Shown: positions 16,288 through 24,230 of the stretch, in pieces
How the letters are laid out: each line of letters begins with the position of its first letter
Position numbering within the stretch: the first letter of the stretch is position 1
Source: Paracoccus shandongensis
GTDB lineage: Bacteria; Pseudomonadota; Alphaproteobacteria; Rhodobacterales; Rhodobacteraceae
Assembly: GCF_017315735.1 (NCBI RefSeq)
Contig: NZ_JAFLRK010000024.1
Coordinates: 1 to 50,390, forward strand
Length of the DNA stretch: 50,390 nucleotides
Direction of reading: 5' to 3'
Position numbers and translations under genes: made by a program
The notes under the pieces: model-generated
Told to the model about the DNA's origin: nothing
What the model saw: only the letters and a program-made list of their open reading frames with translations
Databases searched by the model: none

Positions 16288-18126
16288 TCATTCCGGGATG
16301 ACGCGCACCGCGCCGCGCGCCGCGCTGGTGGTCATCGCGGCATAGGCGCGCAGCGCGGTGGACACCTGACGCTGGCGCGACTTGGCGGGCTTCCAGCCAA
16401 GCGCCTCGCGCTGCGCCCGGCGCGCGGCCAGGGTCGCGTCGTCCACGTCCAGGTGGATCACCCGGTTCGGAATGTCGATCACGATCCGGTCGCCCTGTTC
16501 CACTAGGCCGATGGTGCCGCCCTCGGCCGCCTCGGGCGAGACATGGCCGATCGACAGCCCCGACGACCCGCCCGAGAAGCGCCCGTCCGTCACCAGCGCG
16601 CAGGCTTTTCCCAGGCCCTTGGATTTGAGATAGCTGGTCGGATACAGCATTTCCTGCATCCCGGGGCCCCCGCGCGGGCCTTCGTAACGGATCAGCACGA
16701 TTTCGCCCGGAACGACCTTGCCGGTCAGGATCGCGGACACGGCATCGTCCTGGCTTTCGAAGATATGCGCGCTGCCGGTGAAGGTCAGGATGGAGTCGTC
16801 CACGCCCGCCGTCTTCACGATGCAGCCGTCCTCGGCCAGGTTGCCGTAAAGCACGGCCAAGCCGCCGTCCTGCGAAAAGGCGTGTTCGGCCGCGCGGATC
16901 ACGCCCGTCTTGCGGTCGGTATCCACCGAATCATAGCGGCGATCCTGCGAGAAGGCGACCTGCGTCGGCACGCCCCCCGGCGCGGCGCGATAGAAGTCGT
17001 GGACGGAGGCCGCGTCGGTGCGCATCACGTCCCAGCGGTCCAGCGCCTCGGCCAGCGAACCCGCATGGACGCTGCCGACATGGGTGTGCAGCAGGCCGGC
17101 GCGGTCCAGTTCGCCCAGGATGCCCATGATGCCGCCCGCGCGGTGGACATCCTCCATATGCACGTCGTCCTTGGCGGGGGCGACCTTGCAGAGGACCGGC
17201 ACGCGCCGCGACAGGCGGTCGATGTCGGACATGGTGAAGTCGATGCCGCCTTCATGCGCGGCGGCCAGCAGGTGCAGCACCGTGTTGGTGGACCCGCCCA
17301 TGGCGATGTCCAGCGTCATGGCGTTTTCAAAGGCTTCGAAGCTGGCGATGGAACGCGGCAGGACGCTGGCGTCGTCGCCTTCGTAGTAGCGGCGGGCAAG
17401 GTCCACGATCAGGTGACCCGCCTCGACGAACAGCCGCTTGCGGTCGGCGTGGGTCGCCAGCGTCGATCCATTGCCGGGCAGCGCGAGGCCAAGCGCCTCG
17501 GTCAGGCAGTTCATGGAATTGGCGGTGAACATGCCCGAACAGGACCCGCAGGTCGGGCAGGCCGAGCGTTCGATGGTTTCCACATCGGCGTCCGATACGG
17601 TGTCGTCGGCGGCGGCGACCATGGCGTCTACCAGATCCAGCGCCTTGACCTTGCCGCTTTCCAGGATGACCTTGCCGGCCTCCATCGGGCCGCCGGAGAC
17701 GAAGACCACCGGAATGTTCAGCCGCAGCGCGGCCATCAGCATCCCCGGCGTGATCTTGTCGCAGTTGGAAATGCAGACCATCGCGTCGGCGCAATGGGCG
17801 TTGACCATGTATTCCACGCTGTCGGCGATGATCTCGCGCGAGGGCAGCGAATAGAGCATCCCGTCATGGCCCATGGCGATGCCATCATCGACCGCGATGG
17901 TGTTGAATTCCTTGGCGATGCCGCCCGCGGCCTCGACCTCTCGGGCGACAAGCTGGCCCAGGTCTTTCAGGTGGACATGGCCGGGCACGAACTGGGTGAA
18001 GCTGTTGACGATGGCGATGATCGGCTTGCCGAAGTCGCTGTCCTTCACCCCGGTCGCCCGCCACAGGCCGCGCGCGCCCGCCATGTTGCGGCCGTGGGTG
18101 GTGGTGCGGGAACGATAGGCGGGCAT
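16288..18126 (-). CDS. ilvD: Dihydroxy-acid dehydratase
   Basis: 612 aa, the usual length. It dehydrates 2,3-dihydroxy-isovalerate and 2,3-dihydroxy-3-methylvalerate to the 2-oxo acids in valine, isoleucine and leucine synthesis, using an Fe-S cluster. Both family signatures are present: [15 protein letters not shown] and [20 protein letters not shown]. Cluster Cys residues are seen in CISNC and CPTCGSCSG. An AGGAG box lies 9 nt before the ATG at 18126; a second ATG five bases upstream is out of frame and too close to that box. The upstream region holds repeat copy B. Confidence 0.95.
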   Translation of the reverse strand: MPAYRSRTTTHGRNMAGARGLWRATGVKDSDFGKPIIAIVNSFTQFVPGHVHLKDLGQLVAREVEAAGGIAKEFNTIAVDDGIAMGHDGMLYSLPSREIIADSVEYMVNAHCADAMVCISNCDKITPGMLMAALRLNIPVVFVSGGPMEAGKVILESGKVKALDLVDAMVAAADDTVSDADVETIERSACPTCGSCSGMFTANSMNCLTEALGLALPGNGSTLATHADRKRLFVEAGHLIVDLARRYYEGDDASVLPRSIASFEAFENAMTLDIAMGGSTNTVLHLLAAAHEGGIDFTMSDIDRLSRRVPVLCKVAPAKDDVHMEDVHRAGGIMGILGELDRAGLLHTHVGSVHAGSLAEALDRWDVMRTDAASVHDFYRAAPGGVPTQVAFSQDRRYDSVDTDRKTGVIRAAEHAFSQDGGLAVLYGNLAEDGCIVKTAGVDDSILTFTGSAHIFESQDDAVSAILTGKVVPGEIVLIRYEGPRGGPGMQEMLYPTSYLKSKGLGKACALVTDGRFSGGSSGLSIGHVSPEAAEGGTIGLVEQGDRIVIDIPNRVIHLDVDDATLAARRAQREALGWKPAKSRQRQVSTALRAYAAMTTSAARGAVRVIPE

Positions 18127-18241
18127 GGCATGAGTCTCCTGTGGCTGGCGCGCGGTTTTAGCACCAAAGGCTGCGGAAGGAAATTGCCTGCGGACGTGGG
18201 GGCACGGGCTTTTTATGTCGCGTTTGCGTCCCGCGAAGGCC

Positions 18242-18295
18242 GGGGGACTTCACGTCCCCCGGACCCCCTGTGGGATATTTAAGCCAAAGTGAAGG
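18242..18295 (+). repeat. Stop-anchored hairpin repeat, copy B
   Basis: Hairpin GGGGGAC-TTCAC-GTCCCCC at 18242-18260, then GGACCCCCTGT, GGGATATTTAA and GCCAAAGTGAAGG, ending just before the stop codon of sugE on the other strand. Read from sugE, the stop is followed by TCCTTCACTTTGG, AAATATCCC and the hairpin. It also lies in the upstream region of ilvD. Confidence 0.72.
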
Positions 18296-18296
18296 A

Positions 18297-18611
18297 TCAG
18301 GAGGCCAGTTTCATCGTGACGATGCCCGCGACGATCAGGGCGGCGGCCAGCAGCCGCATGGGCGTGACGGGTTCCCCGAACAGCGCAATGCCCACCAGGA
18401 ACGCGCCCACGGCGCCGATGCCGACCCAGACGGTGTAGGAGGTGCCCAGCGGCAGGGTCCGCATCGCCACCGCCAGCAGCCAGAAGGACGCGACCATGCC
18501 CGCGACCATGATGCCGGTAGGGATGATGCGGGTGAAGCCCGCGGATTGCTTCATCGCGGTGGCCCAGACGATTTCCAGAAGACCGGCGAGGACAAGATAG
18601 AACCAGGCCAT
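18297..18611 (-). CDS. sugE: SMR family guanidinium exporter SugE (Gdx)
   Basis: 104-aa four-helix protein of the small multidrug resistance family. The first helix carries the essential Glu (AGLLEIVWATAMKQS). The WATAMKQS segment is the mark of the SugE/Gdx subgroup, which exports guanidinium ion rather than broad cationic drugs. The start is the ATG at 18611, 6 nt after a GGGGG box; the longer frame runs through the upstream riboswitch and is not protein-like. The guanidine-II riboswitch at 18626-18673 confirms the substrate group: ligand binding should expose the ribosome binding site. Confidence 0.92.
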   Translation of the reverse strand: MAWFYLVLAGLLEIVWATAMKQSAGFTRIIPTGIMVAGMVASFWLLAVAMRTLPLGTSYTVWVGIGAVGAFLVGIALFGEPVTPMRLLAAALIVAGIVTMKLAS

Positions 18612-18625
18612 GACGACCCCCAACT

Positions 18626-18673
18626 TGCCGGGCCGTCCCGGCATGATCGGCCCGTGATGGGGAGGTCGTCCTC
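18626..18673 (-). ncRNA. Guanidine-II riboswitch (mini-ykkC)
   Basis: On the minus strand two stem-loops lie in tandem: GAGG-ACGA-CCTC (18673-18662) and TGCCGGG-ACGG-CCCGGCA (18643-18626), separated by 18 nt. Both tetraloops fit the ACGR consensus that defines this class. The second stem is a perfect 7 bp and ends a few bases before the GGGGG ribosome binding site of sugE, the usual target gene. Known members bind guanidinium through loop-loop contact of the two hairpins and switch translation on. Confidence 0.92.
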
Positions 18674-18700
18674 GGGTTCTAGATACGGCTGAGCATTGCG

Positions 18701-19186
18701 CTATTCAAGACGATCCACCCTGGCATTCTCGACCAGTTCGGTCCTGGCGCCCAGCAGGCGTTCGGCCAGCATCTTCGCGCCCGAGACCAGCAGGTTGCTG
18801 CCGTCCCACAGCTCGGCCCGGGTGGGCCGGACGGTGATCACCCGCAGGTCGGGATTGTCGAGGGACTTGAAGAAGGTCTCATCGGACAGGCGCCAGACAT
18901 CGCGCGCCTTGGCGGGGTCATGGCGGGCCTCGGCCGTGCCGCTGATTACGACGTAATCGTTCGCGCGGGTGTCGGAAAAGGCCAGCGAGACGTTGGGATT
19001 TGCCGCGATCTGGTCCAGCTTGCAGCCATTGGTGTCGGTCAGGATATGGATCGCGCCCTCGTCCCGGCGGACGCGGGCATAGACGGGGCGGGCCCGCTGG
19101 CCGTCGCCATCGCCCGTGACGAACATGCAGGGGTCGAGCTTGTCCGCGAGGGTCCAGATGCGGTCGGTCACGTCCGGGTAAGGCAT
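18701..19186 (-). CDS. Pyridoxamine 5'-phosphate oxidase-like flavin-binding protein
   Basis: 161 aa with the split-barrel FMN-binding fold of the PNPOx-like superfamily, general-stress-protein-26 type. Seen are RARPVYARVRRDEGAIHILTD-type strands (the flavin-binding beta hairpin), then KLDQIAANPNVSLAFSD, the common -N-P-x-V-x-L-x-F- strand, and VVISGTAEA. Substrate and cofactor (FMN, F420 or heme) cannot be told. The start ATG at 19186 is followed by a soluble N-terminal helix. The stop lies 28 bp before the guanidine riboswitch, so sugE may partly depend on readthrough from this gene. A structured repeat (19255-19373) lies upstream. Confidence 0.8.
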   Translation of the reverse strand: MPYPDVTDRIWTLADKLDPCMFVTGDGDGQRARPVYARVRRDEGAIHILTDTNGCKLDQIAANPNVSLAFSDTRANDYVVISGTAEARHDPAKARDVWRLSDETFFKSLDNPDLRVITVRPTRAELWDGSNLLVSGAKMLAERLLGARTELVENARVDRLE

Positions 19187-19254
19187 GGTTTCCTCCGAAG
19201 GGTTGCCATGGCCGGCGAACGCGCGGGGCGCAGACGATGTTCCGAAGTCTGCAG

Positions 19255-19373
19255 CCAGCGCCCGACCCGCCTCAGGCGGGCGCTGGCCTGAGGTGGTCGT
19301 GGGCCGGCACCGTCTTTGATGGCACCCCCGGTCAAAGGGCAGGGGAAAGGCAGTGCGTTTCCTTGTCCCGCCC
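19255..19373 (-). repeat. Structured intergenic element, family 2, copy 1
   Basis: On the + strand this holds hairpin CCAGCGCCCG...CGGGCGCTGG (19255-19286), then GTGGTCG, GCACCGTCT, TGGCA, GGTC, GGGGAAA and TTTCC, ending TCCCGCCC. The same blocks in the same order occur at 30184-30328. Both copies lie between two minus-strand genes. It could be a small RNA gene, a processed leader or a non-autonomous repeat. The strand is given as that of the flanking genes and is not certain. Confidence 0.6.
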
Positions 19374-19388
19374 GCAGCCTCGAAGATC

Positions 19389-20588
19389 TTACCGCATCCC
19401 CAACCCGGCCCGCATCATCAGCCGTCGCACCGGCGCGATGCCGTAAAGCCCGCCAAGCGCCGCCGCGCGCAGGTCGCGCAGGGGGCGCAGGCTTGCCTGG
19501 CTCGCGCGGTTCAGGGCGTCGATGCCCAGCAGGCGCGCATAGGCCTCGGGGCGGCGAGCGCGGTCATAGGCGGCAAGGCCCGCCGCATCGCCCGGCTCGT
19601 CGCCCGACAGGTCGATCAAGGCGGACAGGTCGGCCAGGCTCATGTTCAGGCCCTGCGCGCCGATGGGGGGGACGACATGGGCGGCCTCGGCGATCAGGGC
19701 CGTGGCGGGGCCGGTGAAGCGATGGGCGATCTGGCTGATGATCGGCCATTGCGTCAGGCGCGTGGCCAGCGACAACCGGCCCAGGACGCCTGCGGAGCGG
19801 GCGTTCAGTTCCGCGTCGAAAGCGTCAGGCGGCAGGGCGGCAAGGCGGGCGACCTCGCGCCCATTCTCCATCCAGACCACGGCGGAGCAGGGCTTCCCGT
19901 CGCGGTCGGGCAGCGGCACCAGCGTGAAGGGCCCGCCGGAGCGGTGGATCTCGGTCGAGACATTGCCATGCGGCACGTCATGCGTGACGGCGAAGGCCAG
20001 CGCCTTCTGGCCATAGCGGAAGGTCCGCACCCCGATGCCGAGCGCCTGGCGCACGGGCGAATCACGCCCGTCCGCGCCGACCAGCAGACGCGCCTGGACG
20101 CGGCGTCCGTCGCTCAGCGTCACAAGGGCGCCCGTGTCGCGGGCCAGGACGCCCGCCGTGCCGGTGCCGGGCTGGAAGCGGACATTGTCCATTTCGGCCA
20201 GGCGGGCGGAAATCTCTCGCCGCAGCAGCCAGTTGGGCAGGTTCCAGCCAAACGGCTGGTCGCCGATCTCGGACGCGTCGAAGTCGCGGACCAGCCGCGC
20301 CACCGGCTGCGTGCCGCCCGCATCGACGATGCGCATGACCTGCAAGGGCGTGGCATGGGGCAGCAGGCGGTCCCACAAGCCGATCCGCCGCAGCAGCGCG
20401 ACGGATGGCGTCAGGAAGGCGGTGGTGCGCAGGTCGGCGCCCTCGGCCCCTTCGGCGGTGACGGGCGGGGCGGGATCGACGCAGAGGGTCGAAAACCCCT
20501 GCGCGCCAAAGGCCGCCGCCGTGATCAGCCCGGCGATGCCGCCGCCGGACACCAGGATGTCGGTGCGTTCGGGATCGCCTGCGATCAT
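19389..20588 (-). CDS. UbiH/UbiF/VisC/COQ6-family FAD-dependent hydroxylase
   Basis: 399 aa. The family hydroxylates the aromatic ring of ubiquinone precursors. The N-terminal FAD dinucleotide fold is ILVSGGGIAGLITAAAFG near residue 11. The second motif is LLVGADGRDSPVRQALGI, and the third is ALIAEAAHVVPPIGAQGLNMS near residue 290, which places A-E-A where most members have G-D-A. That Asp-to-Glu change is unusual, as this Asp contacts the FAD ribityl chain, but Glu could still serve. Which ring position is hydroxylated cannot be decided. The small membrane protein gene lies 10 bp upstream on the same strand. Confidence 0.85.
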   Translation of the reverse strand: MIAGDPERTDILVSGGGIAGLITAAAFGAQGFSTLCVDPAPPVTAEGAEGADLRTTAFLTPSVALLRRIGLWDRLLPHATPLQVMRIVDAGGTQPVARLVRDFDASEIGDQPFGWNLPNWLLRREISARLAEMDNVRFQPGTGTAGVLARDTGALVTLSDGRRVQARLLVGADGRDSPVRQALGIGVRTFRYGQKALAFAVTHDVPHGNVSTEIHRSGGPFTLVPLPDRDGKPCSAVVWMENGREVARLAALPPDAFDAELNARSAGVLGRLSLATRLTQWPIISQIAHRFTGPATALIAEAAHVVPPIGAQGLNMSLADLSALIDLSGDEPGDAAGLAAYDRARRPEAYARLLGIDALNRASQASLRPLRDLRAAALGGLYGIAPVRRLMMRAGLGMR

Positions 20589-20598
20589 GGGCCGCGGC

Positions 20599-20784
20599 CT
20601 AGTTCCCGGCGGTGAACAGCAGCATGATCGTGAAGACGACCACCGTCAGGACCACGCCCAGCAGGCCAAGCACGGGCAGGCCGAACTGGACCACGGCCAG
20701 AACGACGATCGCGACAACGACCAGAAGCAGGGCAATGGCAAGGACATTCACGCGATTTCCGCTTTTGTCGGCGGTATGGGTCAT
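20599..20784 (-). CDS. Small two-helix membrane protein
   Basis: 61 aa: a short polar N-terminus (MTHTADKSGNRVN) and two hydrophobic segments, residues about 14-34 and 36-58, rich in Val, Leu and Ile. There is no recognisable domain. The ATG at 20784 is chosen because the longer frame is Cys/Thr/Pro-rich and would overlap the HAD gene. It sits between the HAD gene (stop 20831) and the UbiH-type gene (start 20588), all on the same strand. It may have a role with a membrane-bound quinone enzyme, which is inferred from position only. Confidence 0.65.
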   Translation of the reverse strand: MTHTADKSGNRVNVLAIALLLVVVAIVVLAVVQFGLPVLGLLGVVLTVVVFTIMLLFTAGN

Positions 20785-20830
20785 GGAGAAACCTATGGGA
20801 TGGATGCATGTCGGCGGGATTGTGGCGCAA

Positions 20831-21523
20831 TCAGCCGGTGCCCGCAATGCGACGCAGGAACGCAGGCAGGTCGTGGACGTGGTGATCGACATGGGCGGGC
20901 ACGGGGCCTGTCATCGCGTCCGGCCCGTGCCGTCCCGGCCCGACCAGGATCGTGCGCATCCCCAGGTCGTGCGGGACGGCCAGGTTGCGGGGGTCGTCCT
21001 CGAAGAACGCCGCGCGGGTGGGGTCGATTCCCGCGGCCTCGATCACGATGCGAAAGGCCTCGGGGTGGGGCTTGGGATGGAAATGCGTCTCGGCGATGCC
21101 GTAGATCGCCTCGAAGATCGGGGCGGGCACGGCATCGTCCACCAGCCCCAACCCGCGCGCCCGCAGCACCTTCACCGCATAGGCGGCATCGGCATTGGTG
21201 TGGACCAGCTTGCGTCCCGGCAGCGCGGCAATGGCCGCCGCCAGATCGGGGGCGGGCCGCAGGGGGGCGAAGTCGATGTCGTGGACCTCGTCCAGATAGG
21301 CCACGGGGTCGATGGCATGTTCGGCCATCAGCCCGGCCAGCGTGGTGCCGTGCCGCGCCCACCAGTCGCGCCGCATCCGGTCGGCGGCGTCGCGTTCCAC
21401 CGCAAGGGTGCGCATGACGTAATCGGTCATCCGCGCCTCGATCTGCGGGAACAGCGCCATCTCGGGCGGGTAGAGGGTGTTGTCCAGATCGAAGATCCAG
21501 GTATCGACATGCGCGAAATCCAT
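20831..21523 (-). CDS. HAD-family pyrimidine 5'-nucleotidase-like phosphatase
   Basis: 230 aa. HAD motif I is FDLDNTLYPP near residue 11, with the nucleophile and acid Asp pair D-L-D. Motif II is the LVHTNAD segment (T in place of the usual S/T), motif III the Lys of HPKPHPEAF, and motif IV FFEDDPRNL. FDLDNTLYP together with the alpha-helical cap is typical of the SDT1/pyrimidine 5'-nucleotidase group, which dephosphorylates UMP or CMP or damaged nucleotides. The start ATG at 21523 is divergent from a GntR regulator (start 21590), leaving 66 bp for both promoters. Confidence 0.85.
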   Translation of the reverse strand: MDFAHVDTWIFDLDNTLYPPEMALFPQIEARMTDYVMRTLAVERDAADRMRRDWWARHGTTLAGLMAEHAIDPVAYLDEVHDIDFAPLRPAPDLAAAIAALPGRKLVHTNADAAYAVKVLRARGLGLVDDAVPAPIFEAIYGIAETHFHPKPHPEAFRIVIEAAGIDPTRAAFFEDDPRNLAVPHDLGMRTILVGPGRHGPDAMTGPVPAHVDHHVHDLPAFLRRIAGTG

Positions 21524-21589
21524 GCGCTGCCGGATAAACCGGCACGGCCGCGCTTGCAATCGGCTGCTGCCCGGCCAATCGTGGCCCCC

Positions 21590-22216
21590 ATGAAGGACGC
21601 ATATTCCCTGATCCTGGCCGCCATCGAATCCGGCACCTATCGCCCCGGCGACCGGCTGGTGGAATCGGAACTGGCCGAGCGTTTCGGCGTATCCCGCACC
21701 CCGGTCCGCGAGGCCCTGCAACGGCTGGAAACGCAAGCCATGCTGGTCCGCGACGGGCGCAGCCTGATCGTGGCCTCGCTGGACCACAACCAGCTGGCCG
21801 AGCTTTACACCGTGCGGGCCGAGCTTGAGGCCCTGGCCGCCCGCCTGGCCGCCCGCCACGCCACCCCCGAGGAAGTGCGCGTGCTGGCCCAGATGGTCGC
21901 CGACGACCAGAAGGCCGTGGGCAACCCCGAGGCGCTGGCCCGCGCGAACAAGCGCTTCCACCACCAGATCCACCTGGCGTCCCACAACCGCTATCTGGTC
22001 CAGCAGCTGGATCTGGTGCATCGGTCCATGGCGCTGATGGCGCGCACATCGCTGGCCGCCGAAGGGCGCAGCGAAACCGCGCTGGCCGAACACAAGCGCA
22101 TCGTGGACGCCATCGCGGCGGGCGACGGGGCGGCGGCGGACCGCGCGCTGCGGCAGCATATCTCGATGGCCTGGGAAACCCGGCTGAAGCTGGAGGCGGC
22201 GGCGGATCGTGACTGA
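21590..22216 (+). CDS. GntR family transcriptional regulator (FadR/FCD subgroup)
   Basis: 208 aa. The N-terminal winged helix (residues about 5-70) contains ESGTYRPGDRLVESELAERF and the recognition helix GVSRTPVREALQRLE, typical of GntR proteins. The C-terminal helical FCD domain has the expected Arg/Asp/His positions (YTVRAELEALAARLAA, KRFHHQIHLASHN, HKRIVDAI), which bind a metal and an organic acid in related proteins. The ligand is unknown. The last codons overlap the GTG start of the glycosylase gene, so it is the first gene of a short operon (GntR, glycosylase, esterase). The HAD gene is divergent. Confidence 0.85.
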   Translation: MKDAYSLILAAIESGTYRPGDRLVESELAERFGVSRTPVREALQRLETQAMLVRDGRSLIVASLDHNQLAELYTVRAELEALAARLAARHATPEEVRVLAQMVADDQKAVGNPEALARANKRFHHQIHLASHNRYLVQQLDLVHRSMALMARTSLAAEGRSETALAEHKRIVDAIAAGDGAAADRALRQHISMAWETRLKLEAAADRD

Positions 22217-22856
22217 CGCGCCCCGTCATGGGTCCGCCCTGATCCGGACCGAGGCGGATCTGGCCCGGGGCATGGCGCATCTGGCCACCGTCTGCCCGGT
22301 CTGGGCGCGGGTCGCGCCGGATCTTGGTCCCCTGCCCCTGCTGCGGCGCGCGGACGGCTTTGCGGCCCTGGCCGAGGCGGTGGTGGGGCAGCTGATCTCG
22401 ATCTCGGCCGCGGCCGCGATCACGGCGCGTCTGACGGAGGCGGGGCTGATGACGCCCGAGGCGATCCTTGCCGCGCCCGAGGATGCGTTGCGGGCCACGG
22501 GCCTGTCGCGGCCCAAGGCGGGGTATCTGAAGGCCATCGCGGCGGCGGGGGTGGACTGGGACGGGTTGCGCGCCCTGCCCGACGACCAGGTGATCGCCAC
22601 CCTGACCGCCCTGCCGGGCATCGGGGCATGGACGGCGGAAATCTATCTGAAGATGGCGCTTGGCCGCGCCGATGCCTTTGCGGCGGGCGACCTGGCGCTG
22701 CAGGAAGGCGCGCGCCTGATGTATGGCCTGGACGCCCGGCCCACGGCGTCTGCCCTGCGCCGCATGGCCGAACCCTGGCGCCCCTGGCGGGCGGTTGCGG
22801 CGCGCGGGCTCTGGGCCTATTACCTGCGGGCAAAAGGCCGCGAGGGACTGTCATGA
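22209..22856 (+). CDS. DNA-3-methyladenine glycosylase II-like (AlkA, HhH-GPD)
   Basis: 215 aa, a base-excision repair glycosylase removing alkylated purines. It contains the helix-hairpin-helix: LTALPGIGAWTAEIYLKMAL (about residues 133-152), followed by the catalytic Asp segment AFAAGDLALQEG, where D is the GPD-type residue. The N-terminal AlkA domain is missing, as in many short bacterial members; the core starts with the VVGQLISISAAAAI helix. It starts with GTG inside the end of the GntR gene and overlaps the next start by four bases. Alkylation-response control is not evident in the sequence. Confidence 0.85.
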   Translation: MTDAPRHGSALIRTEADLARGMAHLATVCPVWARVAPDLGPLPLLRRADGFAALAEAVVGQLISISAAAAITARLTEAGLMTPEAILAAPEDALRATGLSRPKAGYLKAIAAAGVDWDGLRALPDDQVIATLTALPGIGAWTAEIYLKMALGRADAFAAGDLALQEGARLMYGLDARPTASALRRMAEPWRPWRAVAARGLWAYYLRAKGREGLS

Positions 22857-23506
22857 CCGCTTTGAAATCCGCCCGCAAGGGTCCACCCAAGGCCGATGCG
22901 GTCGTGGTCTTCCTGCACGGCTATGGCGCGGACGGCGCCGACCTGCTGGGCCTGGCCGATCCCCTGTCGCCGCACCTGCCGGGCGTGGCCTTCCACGCCC
23001 CCGACGCGCCCGAACGCAGCGTCAACAATCCCTTCGGCTACCAGTGGTTTCCGATCCCCTGGCTGGACGGATCCACCGAGGCGCAGGCGAAGGAGGCCAT
23101 GGGCCGGTCCGTCAGCCTGCTGAACGAATGGCTGGACAAGGTTCTGGCGGACGAAGGCCTGACGGCGGACCGCATGGTCGTGGTGGGCTTTTCCCAGGGC
23201 ACGATGATGGCGCTGCACGTGCTGCCTCGCCGGGAACAGGCCGTGGCGGGCATCATCGGATTCTCGGGCCGGTTGCTGGCCCCGGACCTGCTGGCGGCCG
23301 AGGCGCGCGTCAAGCCGCCGGTCCTGCTGCTGCATGGCGACCAGGATCCGATGGTGCCGTTCCAGGACATGCAGCTTGCCGGTGAGGCCTTGGAAAAGGC
23401 GGGCTTCACCGTCTATGGCCATGTGATGAAGGGCACCGGGCACGGCATTTCGCCGGACGGGCTGTCGGTGGCGCTGAGTTTCGTGAAGGACCGGCTGGGG
23501 AAATAA
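22853..23506 (+). CDS. Phospholipase/carboxylesterase family alpha/beta hydrolase
   Basis: 217 aa, a serine esterase of the carboxylesterase/acyl-protein-thioesterase group. The oxyanion segment is FLHGYGADG near residue 20, the nucleophile elbow GFSQG lies near residue 119, the acid is in LHGDQDPMVPF and the catalytic His in GTGHGIS. Family length is normal. There is no signal peptide, so it is cytoplasmic. Substrates of relatives are short-chain esters, lysophospholipids or acyl-proteins. The start overlaps the glycosylase stop (ATGA), so it is the third gene of a coupled set. A terminator-like palindrome lies downstream at 23549-23571. Confidence 0.87.
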   Translation: MTALKSARKGPPKADAVVVFLHGYGADGADLLGLADPLSPHLPGVAFHAPDAPERSVNNPFGYQWFPIPWLDGSTEAQAKEAMGRSVSLLNEWLDKVLADEGLTADRMVVVGFSQGTMMALHVLPRREQAVAGIIGFSGRLLAPDLLAAEARVKPPVLLLHGDQDPMVPFQDMQLAGEALEKAGFTVYGHVMKGTGHGISPDGLSVALSFVKDRLGK

Positions 23507-23507
23507 G

Positions 23508-23615
23508 CCGGGGGCCAGCCCCCGGGCCTGCCGGCCCCTTCCTCGCTGAAAAAGGTCCACTGGACCTTTTTCCGGGCGCTCGGAAGCCCGGGATATTTGG
23601 ACCAAAGTGAAAAGG
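23508..23615 (+). repeat. Stop-anchored hairpin repeat, copy C, with a strong terminator-like palindrome inside
   Basis: It begins with hairpin CCGGGGG-CCAG-CCCCCGG (23508-23525) and ends with CCCGGGATATTTGG and ACCAAAGTGAAAAGG just before the stop of the VOC gene. Between them lies AAAAAGGTCCA-C-TGGACCTTTTT, an 11-bp perfect stem with T runs on both strands. The unit is longer than the other copies because of this extra block. Confidence 0.7.
23549..23571. terminator. Bidirectional intrinsic-terminator-like palindrome
   Basis: AAAAAGGTCCA, one C, then TGGACCTTTTT: a stem of up to 11 bp with five T on the 3' side on either strand. It lies between the convergent esterase and VOC genes, so one structure could end both transcripts. 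The tight 1-nt centre means the real loop takes up several pairs. Confidence 0.65.
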
Positions 23616-23617
23616 CT

Positions 23618-24043
23618 TCACTCCCAGATCGCCGGGTCGGCCAGTTCGATGGAATTGCCCGCCGGGTCGCGCAGATAGATCGAGCGGGCGCCGTTCGGCC
23701 AGTGGAAATCGGCCTCGATGGCGATGCCCCGGGCCGTCAGGTGGGCGCGCCAGGCGTCCAGCTGGTCGGGGGCGACGGCCAGGCAGAAATGGCCCGGGCC
23801 CCGCGCGCCATGCGGGGGGACGGGCAGCCTGGCATCGGGCCTTGGCGGCTGCTCGGTGGCAGAGGGGTTGAAGACCAGCAGCACCTGCGACGCATTGACG
23901 CGAAAGAACACATGCCGGCCCGGCACGGTCTGGAACGGGGTCAGTCCCATCACGTCGCGCCAGAAACCCGTGGCGGCGTCAAGATCCTCTGCGTAAAGCG
24001 CGGATTCCAGCGTGCCAAGCACGAAAGGGGGCGTTTCAACCAT
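23618..24043 (-). CDS. VOC superfamily (glyoxalase/dioxygenase-like) protein
   Basis: 141 aa with two beta-alpha-beta-beta-beta modules. Module 1 is LESALYAEDLDAATGFWRDV in pattern; module 2 is GPGHFCLAV with AWRAHLTARG and the final strand SIYLRDPAGNSIELADP. The metal ligands typical of the superfamily (His in HFCLAV, Glu in SIELAD) are present. It could be a glyoxalase, a thiol transferase of the fosfomycin type or a dioxygenase; sequence alone does not decide. The ATG at 24043 is preferred over 24079 because the extra residues (MRDARPGG) are not family-like. It is convergent with the esterase. Confidence 0.8.
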   Translation of the reverse strand: MVETPPFVLGTLESALYAEDLDAATGFWRDVMGLTPFQTVPGRHVFFRVNASQVLLVFNPSATEQPPRPDARLPVPPHGARGPGHFCLAVAPDQLDAWRAHLTARGIAIEADFHWPNGARSIYLRDPAGNSIELADPAIWE

Positions 24044-24140
24044 GGATCGCAGCCTGCCACCCGGGCGGGCATCCCGCAACCGTCATCGCCCTGTCACGGG
24101 TCGGGATTATTCCTGCAAGGGACCGGACAGATCCGGGGGC

Positions 24141-24168
24141 TTGCCAGATGCCGGACACGATATATAGT
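24141..24168 (+). promoter_or_regulatory. Candidate sigma-70 promoter of the HNH gene
   Basis: TTGCCA (24141-24146), a 16-bp spacer and TATAGT (24163-24168), about 60 bp upstream of the ATG at 24231. It is AT-rich for this genome. A short hairpin (CCCC...GGGG, around 24191-24215) lies in the presumed leader. Confidence 0.45.
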
Positions 24169-24230
24169 CAAGACACACGGATCCGACGGGCGCCCCCGGT
24201 CAACCCCATGGGGGCAGACGGGAAGGCCAT

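Noticed and set aside
18127..18241. Attenuator or leader peptide for ilvD
   Set aside because: I found no run of Leu/Val/Ile codons in a short open frame with competing hairpins.
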